From the NCBI GenBank assembly GCA_021793055.1, contig JAJYTL010000119.1:1-8752 (forward strand): a stretch of DNA of 8,752 bases, written 5' to 3'. The position numbers and the translations under genes are program-made. The notes under the pieces are model-generated. The model made no database searches and was not told where the DNA came from. It saw only the letters and a list, made by a program, of their open reading frames with translations. Position 1 is the first letter of the stretch. Every line of letters starts with the position of its first letter. Of this stretch, positions 1 through 6,140 are shown piece by piece. Origin of the DNA: Pseudomonadota bacterium (GTDB taxonomy: Bacteria > Pseudomonadota > Alphaproteobacteria > Ferrovibrionales > Ferrovibrionaceae).

Positions 1-1036
1 CCTCCGCCGCCGCGGCCAGGCCGCGCAGGCCCGGATCGACCAGCGGGCGCGCGGCTTCCGGCACCGCCCGCACCACCTGCCGGGCGCCGGCCCACCAATG
101 GGTGCGGAAGATTTCGGGGGCATCCGCGATCTCGGGGTCGACCTCCTCCACCCGGGCGCCGAGCTCGGCAAAGACCTTGGCCGCGGCACGCACCAGGGCG
201 GCGACCTCGGCATCCACCGCAATGCCGTTGCTCTTCAGGCTAACGGCGACGCGGAGCCCGGCGACGCCCGCCTCGAGACAGGCGGTGAAATCGCGCCCGT
301 CGGCCGGCAGGGCCAGCCAATCGCGCCAGTCCGGCGCCGATATCGCGTTCAGCATCAGGGCCGCGTCGGTCACCGTGCGGGTCATCGGGCCGACATGGGC
401 GAGCGTGCCGAAAATGCTCGGCGGCCAGGCCGGCACCCGGCCGTAGCTCGGCTTCAGGCCGAAAACGCCGGTGAAGCCCGCGGGGATGCGGATCGAGCCG
501 CCGCCGTCGGTGCCGACCGCGAGCGCCCCCATGCCGCAAGCGACGGCGACCGCGGCGCCGCCCGACGAGCCGCCCGGCGTCTTGGCCGGATCGAAGGGAT
601 TGCGGGTGATCCCGGTCAGCGGATTGTCGGTGACGCCCTTCCAGCCGAATTCCGGCGTCGTGGTCTTGCCCAACGCGATGGCGCCCTGTTCCTTCAGCCG
701 GGCGGTGATCGGCGCGTCTTCGAGCCACGGCTGGTCAGCGGCGATGGTCTTCGAGCCGCGCAGCGTCGGCCATCCCTTGGTCAGGATCAGGTCCTTGATC
801 GACACCGGCACGCCGTCGAGCGCGCCTTGCGGCTGGCCCTTGGCCCAGCGCGCCTCCGATTCCCGCGCCGCCTTCAGGGCGCCAGCCTCATCGACCAGGC
901 AATAGGCGTTGACGACGCCGTTCTCGGCTGCGATGCGCCGCAGACAGGCCTCCACCACCGCGACCGGCGACACCTGTTTGGTGCGGTAAAGGGCGAGCAG
1001 GTCGCTGGCAGCGGCCAAGGAAAGATCATCGGTCAT
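1..1036 (-). CDS. Amidase-signature family hydrolase (N-terminal part, cut by window edge)
   Basis: Reading the minus strand from the ATG at 1036 gives an open frame of 345 codons that runs off the left edge without a stop. It shows the amidase signature: Lys81 in VSIKD, cis-Ser157 in the Gly/Ser loop TPGGSSGG, and nucleophile Ser181 in DGGGSIRIPA, followed by GLKPSYGRVP. The 24-residue spacing between the two serines matches known Ser-cisSer-Lys amidases (fatty acid amide hydrolase, malonamidase E2). Members hydrolyse amide bonds of small or aryl/acyl amides in the cytoplasm; no signal peptide is visible. It is too divergent in context to call GatA: no gatB or gatC is nearby, and the substrate cannot be told from sequence. 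Family members are usually about 450-500 residues, so roughly 100-150 C-terminal residues lie outside. An AAGGA Shine-Dalgarno (1047-1051) sits 10 nt before the ATG and supports this start. The gene is divergent from the SDR gene at 1172. Confidence 0.93.
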   Translation of the reverse strand, partial: MTDDLSLAAASDLLALYRTKQVSPVAVVEACLRRIAAENGVVNAYCLVDEAGALKAARESEARWAKGQPQGALDGVPVSIKDLILTKGWPTLRGSKTIAADQPWLEDAPITARLKEQGAIALGKTTTPEFGWKGVTDNPLTGITRNPFDPAKTPGGSSGGAAVAVACGMGALAVGTDGGGSIRIPAGFTGVFGLKPSYGRVPAWPPSIFGTLAHVGPMTRTVTDAALMLNAISAPDWRDWLALPADGRDFTACLEAGVAGLRVAVSLKSNGIAVDAEVAALVRAAAKVFAELGARVEEVDPEIADAPEIFRTHWWAGARQVVRAVPEAARPLVDPGLRGLAAAAE

Positions 1037-1066
1037 GGCGAACGGATCCTTGCGGTTTCTTTTGCA

Positions 1067-1085
1067 GCCGGGACTATAGCCCGGC
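1067..1085. promoter_or_regulatory. Palindrome over a candidate amidase -10 box in the divergent promoter region
   Basis: GCCGGG (1067-1072) and CCCGGC (1080-1085) form a perfect 6-bp inverted repeat around a 7-bp centre. On the minus strand the centre reads TATAGT (1073-1078), five of six matches to the sigma70 -10 consensus, about 37 bp upstream of the amidase ATG. No good -35 box is seen: the hexamer at the right distance, 1096-1101, reads TCGCGA on the minus strand. A palindrome covering a -10 box is what a repressor operator would look like, but such palindromes are common in GC-rich DNA. The promoter and operator roles are inference. Confidence 0.35.
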
Positions 1086-1135
1086 GCCGGCGCGATCGCG
1101 AACACCGAAGGGCAATGACGGCCGCAGGCGCGGCG

Positions 1136-1163
1136 TTGGCAAGCGCCGGGACTTTCCTCTAAG
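1136..1163 (+). promoter_or_regulatory. Candidate sigma70 promoter of the SDR gene, implying a nearly leaderless mRNA
   Basis: TTGGCA (1136-1141, five of six matches to the -35 consensus) lies 16 bp before TCTAAG (1158-1163, four of six matches to the -10 consensus). Transcription would begin near 1170, only a couple of bases before the SDR ATG at 1172. Consistent with this, no Shine-Dalgarno sequence is visible ahead of that ATG. This is inference from sequence only. Confidence 0.35.
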
Positions 1164-1171
1164 CTCGGGCC

Positions 1172-1912
1172 ATGGCAAGCGAAGCGACAGGAAACGGCAG
1201 CGCCGTCGTACTCGGCGTCGGCCCCGGGCTCGGGGCCGCGCTGGTCGGACGTTTCGCCGCAGGCGGTCTCGCCGTCGCGGCGGCGGCACGGCGCGCGGCG
1301 GAGGTCGAAAGCATCGCCGGCGCCTGCCGCGCCGATGGGCGACGCATCCAGGCCTATGGCGTCGACGCCCGCGACGAAGACGCGGTGGCAGGGCTGCTCG
1401 AACGGGTGGAGGCCGATCTCGGCCCGATCCGGCTCGCGGTCTATAACGCCGCGAGCTTTCCCCGCGCCAGCATCCTCGATCTCACCGCGGAGCAATATCG
1501 CGGCGCCTGGGAAACCTGTTGCTTCGGCGGCTTCCTGTTCGGCCGCGAGGCGGCCAAGCGCGTGGCGCCGCGGGGCGCGGGCACCATCCTGTTCACCGGC
1601 GCCACCGCCTCGCTTCGTGGCGGCGCGCAGTTCGCGGCTTTCGCCAGCGGCAAATTCGCGCTCCGCGCCCTGGCCCAGAGCATGGCGCGGGAGCTGCAGC
1701 CGAAGGGCCTCCATATCGCCCATGTCGTGATCGACGGCGGCATCGACACCGCGCGCGGCCGCGCCGCCTATCCGGAGCGCTTCAAGGACCGGCCGAAGGA
1801 CGCCTTCCTTGCCCCCGAGGCGATCGCGGAAGCCTATTGGCAGCTCCACCAGCAACCGAAAAGCGCCTGGAGCCACGAGATCGACTTGCGGCCTTGGGTC
1901 GAGAAATTCTGA
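1172..1912 (+). CDS. Atypical short-chain dehydrogenase/reductase (catalytic Tyr replaced by Phe)
   Basis: A complete 246-residue protein with a classical SDR length and fold pattern. The N-terminal strand and glycine-rich turn is GVGPGLG (15-21) instead of TGxxxGxG, Asp66 lies in the VDARD segment, and YNAA (91-94) is the NNAG-like strand. The active site is altered: the YxxxK motif reads F157-A-S-G-K161, so Tyr is Phe while Lys is kept; the Ser position falls at Ala144/Thr145; and the helix-4 Asn position appears to be Cys116. I recall a recognised classical-SDR subgroup (SDR_c10) with exactly this Phe-for-Tyr change and an incomplete nucleotide motif, and the VVIDGGID segment (186-192) fits it. 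It probably binds NAD(P), but reductase activity is uncertain. No membrane segment or signal peptide. There is no clear Shine-Dalgarno before the ATG. The neighbouring amidase is divergent and gives no clear pathway. Confidence 0.9.
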   Translation: MASEATGNGSAVVLGVGPGLGAALVGRFAAGGLAVAAAARRAAEVESIAGACRADGRRIQAYGVDARDEDAVAGLLERVEADLGPIRLAVYNAASFPRASILDLTAEQYRGAWETCCFGGFLFGREAAKRVAPRGAGTILFTGATASLRGGAQFAAFASGKFALRALAQSMARELQPKGLHIAHVVIDGGIDTARGRAAYPERFKDRPKDAFLAPEAIAEAYWQLHQQPKSAWSHEIDLRPWVEKF

Positions 1913-1943
1913 GTTTGCCGGCTGCCGAGCGACCCCGCGGACG

Positions 1944-1985
1944 CTGGACGGGCGGCCTGCAAAACGCTAAATAGCGGACCGTCCG
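1944..1985 (+). promoter_or_regulatory. Weak candidate alaS promoter followed by a short palindrome
   Basis: In the 133-bp gap between the SDR gene and alaS, CTGGAC (1944-1949) and CTAAAT (1967-1972) are 17 bp apart, each a poor match to sigma70 boxes. Just downstream is an 11-bp palindrome, CGGAC-c-GTCCG (1975-1985), close to where transcription would start (about 1979). E. coli AlaRS is known to repress its own gene by binding a palindrome near the start of transcription, so the position is suggestive, but the match is weak and the role is a guess. No terminator for the SDR gene is evident in this gap. Confidence 0.25.
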
Positions 1986-2045
1986 AAATTCTGGGCCGGC
2001 GCGCGGGATGGGTTTTGCGTTCGGTCGGCGCGATACGGAGAAGTA

Positions 2046-4694
2046 ATGCAGACTGGCGACGACATTCGTAGAGCGTTTCTCGACTATTTCGCCGGACACG
2101 GCCATACCGTGCTTCCCTCGAGCCCGCTCGTGCCGCGCAACGACCCGACGTTGCTCTTCACCAACGCGGGCATGGTGCAATTCAAGAACGTCTTCACCGG
2201 CGCCGAAACGCGCCCCTATAGCCAGGCCACGACCAGCCAGAAGTGCCTGCGCGCCGGCGGCAAGCACAACGATCTCGACAACGTGGGCTATACCGCCCGC
2301 CACCACACCTTCTTCGAGATGCTGGGCAATTTCTCGTTCGGCGACTACTTCAAGGAGCGCGCGATCGAGCTCGCCTGGGGCCTTGTCGCCAAGGAGCTCG
2401 GCCTCGCCCAGGACCGCCTCTGGGTCACCGTCTATCACGACGACGACGAGGCCTTCGGCCTGTGGCGGCGGATTTCCGGCCTGCCGGAGTCCCGCATCGT
2501 CCGCATCGCGACGAGCGACAATTTCTGGGCCATGGGCGACACTGGACCCTGCGGCCCCTGCTCCGAGATCTTCTACGATCACGGCCCAGCGCTCCAAGGC
2601 GGACCACCCGGGTCGCCCGACGCCGACGGCGACCGATATGTCGAAATCTGGAACCTGGTCTTCATGCAATACGACCAGCGCTCGAAATCCGAGCGCGTCG
2701 CGCTACCGAAGCCGTCCATCGACACCGGCATGGGGCTCGAGCGCATCACCGCCGTATTGCAGGGCAAGCACGACAATTACGACACCGACCTGCTGCGCAA
2801 CCTGATCGAGGCCTCGGCGCAAGCGACCCGCACCGACCCGGACGGGCCAGCCCGCGTCTCGCACCGGGTCATCGCCGATCATCTGCGCGCCATGGGCTTT
2901 CTCGTCGCCGACGGCGTCTTGCCCTCGAACGACGGCCGCGGCTACGTCCTGCGCCGCATCATGCGCCGCGCCATGCGCCACGCGCATCTCATCGGCTGCG
3001 AGGAGCCGGTGCTCTATCGCCTGGCACCCGATCTGGTCGACAGCATGGGACGCGCCTACCCGGAACTGGTGCGCGCCAAGGAGCTCATAGTCGAGACCGT
3101 CCGCCTCGAGGAAACCCGCTTCCATCAGACCTTGGCCCGCGGCCTCAAGATCCTCGACGAGGAAGTGGCGAAACTTGGCGGCGGCGTCCCGCTCCCAGGT
3201 GAGGTCGCGTTCCGGCTCTACGACACCTACGGCTTCCCCATCGACCTGACCCAGGACGCGCTCCGCGGCCGCGGCCACGAGGTCGATTACGACGGCTTCA
3301 ACGCGCTGATGGCGCGCCAGCGGACGGAAGCGCGCAAGGCCTGGGCCGGCTCGGGCGAAGCGGCGACCGAAACGGTCTGGTTCGAAATCCGCCAAGACGT
3401 CGGCGCCACCGAGTTCCTCGGCTACGACAGCGGCCGCGCGGCGGCGGAAATCCAGGCCATCGTCGTCGACGGCAAGCGCGTCGAGCGCGCCGAGACCGGC
3501 GCCAAGGTCGCGGTCGTCGTCAACCAAACCCCCTTCTACGGCGAATCCGGCGGCCAGATGGGCGATACCGGCACCATCCGCGGCGCCAGCGGCGCCGTGA
3601 TCGAGGTTCAGGACACGGCCAAGAAGCTTGGCGATCTCTATGTCCATCACGGCGTGATCGGCAACGGCCGGATCGCGGTCGGCGAGACCGTCGAGCTCGA
3701 GATCGACAACGCCAGGCGGACGCGGCTTCGCGCCAACCACTCCGCGACCCATCTTCTGCACGCTGCGCTCCGGCGCGCTTTCGGCCCGCACGTGACGCAG
3801 AAGGGCTCGCTCGTCGCCCCCGAGCGGCTGCGCTTCGACTTCTCGCACCCGAAGCCCTTAAGCGAGGCCGAAATCGCCGGCATCGAAGCCGACGTGAACC
3901 GCGTCGTCCGGCGCAACACTGGCGTCAGTACGCGGCTGATGACGCCAGCGCAGGCGATCGATGCCGGCGCGCTTGCGCTGTTTGGCGAGAAATACGGCGA
4001 CGAGGTCCGCGTCGTCGCCATGGGCAACGACGAGGACGCGGCGCCCTACTCCGTCGAGCTTTGCGGCGGCACCCATGCGCGGCGCACCGGCGATATCGGC
4101 CTGTTCAAGATCGTCGCTGAATCGGGCGTCGCCGCCGGCGTTCGCCGTATCGAGGCGCTGACCGGCGAAGCGGCCGAGGGCCATCTCAATCAGGAAGAGC
4201 GGCATCTCCGCGCCGCCGCCGCCGCCCTGAAATCGCCCCTCGACGAGGTTCCAGCCCGCATCGCGCTCCTGATCGAGGAACGGCGCAAGCTGGAGCGCCA
4301 GTTGAGCGAGGCGAGGCGGAGCAAAGCGGCGGGCGCCGGCCCGAAGACCAGCGAGATCGGCGGCGTGCGCTATGCGGCGCAACAGCTTGACGGCGTGCCG
4401 CCCAAGGACCTTCGCGCCATGGTCGACGGGCTAAAGCAGGAAATCGGCTCCGGCGTCGTGGCGCTGGTGGCGGTGAACGAGGGCAAGGCCGCCCTCGTCG
4501 TTGGCGTCACGGACGACCTGACGGGCCGCCTCAGCGCGGTCGATCTGGTGCGCGCAGGCGCGACGCGCCTCGGCGGCAAGGGTGGCGGCGGGCGGCCCGA
4601 ATTCGCCCAAGCCGGCGGACCCGACGCGACCGGTGCCGCGGCCGCGCTCGAAGCCGTGGAAGCCGCCCTGCACGACATGACCCGGGCAGCCTGA
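2046..4694 (+). CDS. alaS: Alanyl-tRNA synthetase
   Basis: A complete 882-residue protein, full length for the family (E. coli 876). It charges tRNA-Ala with alanine in the cytoplasm and clears mischarged Ser- and Gly-tRNA-Ala. The class II catalytic core fills residues 1-240: FTNAGMVQFKNVF (38-50), motif 2 around RHHTFFEMLGNFSFGD (85-100), and motif 3 in DTGMGLERI (226-234). The tRNA-recognition helical domain follows. The editing domain has its four zinc ligands intact: His565 and His569 (HSATH), Cys673 and His677 (CGGTH). The C-terminal DHHA1 domain ends with the Gly-rich GGKGGGGRPEFAQAGG (843-858). The ATG is preceded by GGAG (2036-2039) and the N-terminus aligns with the family. The K+ channel gene starts 25 nt after the stop, suggesting an operon. 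In many alphaproteobacteria, as I recall, alaS lies between recA and icd; here icd is near but recA is not directly upstream. Confidence 0.98.
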   Translation: MQTGDDIRRAFLDYFAGHGHTVLPSSPLVPRNDPTLLFTNAGMVQFKNVFTGAETRPYSQATTSQKCLRAGGKHNDLDNVGYTARHHTFFEMLGNFSFGDYFKERAIELAWGLVAKELGLAQDRLWVTVYHDDDEAFGLWRRISGLPESRIVRIATSDNFWAMGDTGPCGPCSEIFYDHGPALQGGPPGSPDADGDRYVEIWNLVFMQYDQRSKSERVALPKPSIDTGMGLERITAVLQGKHDNYDTDLLRNLIEASAQATRTDPDGPARVSHRVIADHLRAMGFLVADGVLPSNDGRGYVLRRIMRRAMRHAHLIGCEEPVLYRLAPDLVDSMGRAYPELVRAKELIVETVRLEETRFHQTLARGLKILDEEVAKLGGGVPLPGEVAFRLYDTYGFPIDLTQDALRGRGHEVDYDGFNALMARQRTEARKAWAGSGEAATETVWFEIRQDVGATEFLGYDSGRAAAEIQAIVVDGKRVERAETGAKVAVVVNQTPFYGESGGQMGDTGTIRGASGAVIEVQDTAKKLGDLYVHHGVIGNGRIAVGETVELEIDNARRTRLRANHSATHLLHAALRRAFGPHVTQKGSLVAPERLRFDFSHPKPLSEAEIAGIEADVNRVVRRNTGVSTRLMTPAQAIDAGALALFGEKYGDEVRVVAMGNDEDAAPYSVELCGGTHARRTGDIGLFKIVAESGVAAGVRRIEALTGEAAEGHLNQEERHLRAAAAALKSPLDEVPARIALLIEERRKLERQLSEARRSKAAGAGPKTSEIGGVRYAAQQLDGVPPKDLRAMVDGLKQEIGSGVVALVAVNEGKAALVVGVTDDLTGRLSAVDLVRAGATRLGGKGGGGRPEFAQAGGPDATGAAAALEAVEAALHDMTRAA

Positions 4695-4719
4695 TCGAAG
4701 GGGCCAGAGGCGGAGCGGC

Positions 4720-5898
4720 ATGGGGGACAGCGCGCGGTTACGCCTCTATCGGGCTCTGGCCTGGCGCGATTCCGGCACCTTGGGGCGACGGGCGACGTCC
4801 AGTTTTCTCGTCGTCACCATCGCCATCGCCGTCTGCAGCGTGATCTTCGGCACGCTGCCGAATCTCCCGCAAATTTGGCAAAGAGTCCTCGCCGGCGGGC
4901 GCTATTTCTCGCTGATCGTTTTCACGCTCGAATATCTCGCGCGCATCTGGGTTACGCCCGAGGCGTCGCCGCTCGGCCAGGATCATCCCTGGCGCGGCCG
5001 CTGGCGCTATATGATCTCCTTCATCGGCCTCGTCGACCTCCTCACCGTGCTGCCGCGCTACGCCGCTTTCGCGACGCCGGTCAACCAGGACGTCCTTTAC
5101 GTCATCCAGCTTCTCGCCATCCTAAAGCTCATCCGCTACAGCCGGGCGCTGGTCCTGGTCGCCACCGTCTTCCGCAACGAGGCGCGGGCGCTGATGGCCT
5201 CTCTCATGGTCATGGGCGTGCTGATGATCCTGGTCTCGGGCGTCATGTACGGCATCGAGCGCCACGCGCAGCCCAAGGCCTTTGGCAGCATCCCCTCGGC
5301 CATGTGGTGGAGCATCATCACCATGACCACGGTGGGTTACGGCGACGTCATTCCGATCACACCGATCGGCCGCGTGTTCGGCGGCTTCGTCATGGTGCTC
5401 GGCATCATCATGTTCGCGCTTCCCGCCGGTATCCTCGCCACCGGCTTTGCTGCGGAAATCCGCCGGCGGGACTTCGTCGTGACGTGGCGCACGGTGGCCG
5501 GCGTACCGCTTTTCGCCCGTCTCGACGCCACCCAGATCGCGGAAATCGCCCGTCTCCTGCGCACCCAGGTGGTGCCGGCGCATCAGGTCGTGGTGCGCCG
5601 TGGCGGCCCCGCCGACGCCATGTTCTTCATCATGTCGGGCGAAGTCGAGGTCGACGTCTCGCCCGAACCGGTGCGCCTCGGCAAGGGGCAGTACTTCGGC
5701 GAGATCGCGCTTCTCCGCGACACCCGCCGCAGCGCCACCGTCGTCACCTTGAGCGAATGCCAGCTCCTGATTCTGGCCTCGTCCGATTTCCGCAGCCTGA
5801 TGCAGCGCCACCCGGATCTCCGCGCCGCCGTGGTGCGCGAGGCGGAACTGCGGATGAAGGGGCCGCATTACGCGAGCCCCTCGGAAGACAACATCTAG
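4720..5898 (+). CDS. Six-transmembrane cyclic-nucleotide-binding K+ channel (MloK1-like)
   Basis: A 392-residue inner-membrane channel. Hydrophobic helices lie at about 28-46 (S1), 62-78 (S2), 97-113 (S3), 126-150 (S4, with basic residues in ILKLIRYSR), 157-178 (S5) and 216-243 (S6). The pore loop carries the K+ selectivity filter TTVGYGD (203-209). After S6, residues about 262-375 form a cyclic-nucleotide-binding domain whose phosphate-binding cassette is GQYFGEIALL...RRSATV (324-341). Glu328 and Arg337 are the positions that contact the cyclic nucleotide ribose and phosphate in related proteins, so cAMP or cGMP binding looks possible. There is no long C-linker, as in Mesorhizobium MloK1 (355 residues). 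S4 has fewer positive charges than strongly voltage-gated channels. The ATG has GGAG (4712-4715) upstream and follows alaS by 25 nt, so it is probably read from the alaS promoter. It may conduct K+ in response to cyclic nucleotide; ligand and physiological role are unproven. Confidence 0.93.
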   Translation: MGDSARLRLYRALAWRDSGTLGRRATSSFLVVTIAIAVCSVIFGTLPNLPQIWQRVLAGGRYFSLIVFTLEYLARIWVTPEASPLGQDHPWRGRWRYMISFIGLVDLLTVLPRYAAFATPVNQDVLYVIQLLAILKLIRYSRALVLVATVFRNEARALMASLMVMGVLMILVSGVMYGIERHAQPKAFGSIPSAMWWSIITMTTVGYGDVIPITPIGRVFGGFVMVLGIIMFALPAGILATGFAAEIRRRDFVVTWRTVAGVPLFARLDATQIAEIARLLRTQVVPAHQVVVRRGGPADAMFFIMSGEVEVDVSPEPVRLGKGQYFGEIALLRDTRRSATVVTLSECQLLILASSDFRSLMQRHPDLRAAVVREAELRMKGPHYASPSEDNI

Positions 5899-5927
5899 AA
5901 TTTAGATCAGGCCCCCGAGAACAAGTT

Positions 5928-5954
5928 CGGCCCAGGTCTTCGCAACCCGGGCCG
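5928..5954. terminator. Hairpin after the K+ channel gene, possible weak terminator
   Basis: CGGCCC-a-GGT (5928-5937) can pair with ACC-c-GGGCCG (5945-5954), giving nine base pairs with one A.C mismatch and a 7-nt loop. It lies 29 nt beyond the channel stop codon. The sequence after it (TGTGTCTT) is only partly T-rich, so intrinsic termination would be weak at best. It may instead be one more part of the palindrome cluster that follows. Confidence 0.35.
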
Positions 5955-5977
5955 TGTGTCTTGCCATGTCATGGGAG

Positions 5978-6027
5978 CAGCGCACGGACACGATTTCGGG
6001 CCGGATCGACCCGAAATCGTCGTGCGC
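5978..6027. repeat. Palindromic repeat element A, first copy
   Basis: This 50-bp imperfect palindrome pairs GCGCACG (5980-5986) with CGTGCGC (6021-6027) and ACGATTTCGGG (5990-6000) with CCCGAAATCGT (6010-6020): 18 bp with a 3-nt bulge and a 9-nt loop. A second copy at 6091-6140 aligns without gaps at 42 of 50 positions. Most differences fall in the loop, so the stem has been kept. It looks like a REP/RIME-type intergenic element. It lies between convergent genes and has no open frame of its own. Confidence 0.8.
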
Positions 6028-6028
6028 C

Positions 6029-6078
6029 GGAGCATGAGCCCGAAAAGCGTACCCGCCTTCCGGGCAGAATCATGCTCC
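6029..6078. repeat. Palindromic repeat element B (GGAGCATGA...TCATGCTCC family)
   Basis: GGAGCATGA (6029-6037) is perfectly inverted at TCATGCTCC (6070-6078). The inner stem is GCCCG (6038-6042) with CGGGC (6061-6065), then further pairs broken by two mismatches up to GCG/CGC (6047-6049 with 6054-6056) and a TACC loop. A 4-nt bulge (AGAA, 6066-6069) lies on the right arm. The order GAGCATGA, CCGAAAAG, mismatched middle, ATCATGCTC matches my memory of a very abundant palindromic intergenic repeat of Rhizobiales and related alphaproteobacteria. That family assignment is from memory; the hairpin itself is seen directly. Confidence 0.8.
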
Positions 6079-6090
6079 TAGTTACGGCAA

Positions 6091-6140
6091 CAGCGCACGG
6101 ATAAGATTTCGGATCGAGCCTACCCGAAATCGTCGTGCGC
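6091..6140. repeat. Palindromic repeat element A, second copy, abutting icd
   Basis: The second 50-bp copy of element A, 113 bp downstream of the first (start to start). GCGCACG (6093-6099) pairs with CGTGCGC (6134-6140), and A6092 with T6141 adds one more pair. GATTTCGG (6105-6112) pairs with CCGAAATC (6124-6131), leaving an 11-nt loop. Compared with the first copy, one C-to-A change (6104) breaks a stem pair. Its right end enters the icd stop codon (6140-6142, TAG on the minus strand), so the hairpin begins within the last codon of icd. No T-tract follows on either strand, so it is not a standard intrinsic terminator. It could still protect the icd mRNA 3' end. Confidence 0.78.

Noticed and set aside
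98..1162. Long open frame on the plus strand opposite the amidase
   Set aside because: The minus-strand frame encodes an unmistakable amidase signature; the plus-strand product is low-complexity Arg/Gly/Ala-rich with no recognisable motif, a usual shadow in GC-rich DNA.
2703..3848. Long antisense open frame inside alaS
   Set aside because: It lies wholly within the well-conserved alaS frame, has no recognisable motif and no ribosome site that I can see. It reflects codon bias.
4875..6104. Alternative frame overlapping the channel gene and the repeat region
   Set aside because: Translates to Arg/His/Pro-rich sequence, and reads through the palindromic repeats. The channel frame explains the region.
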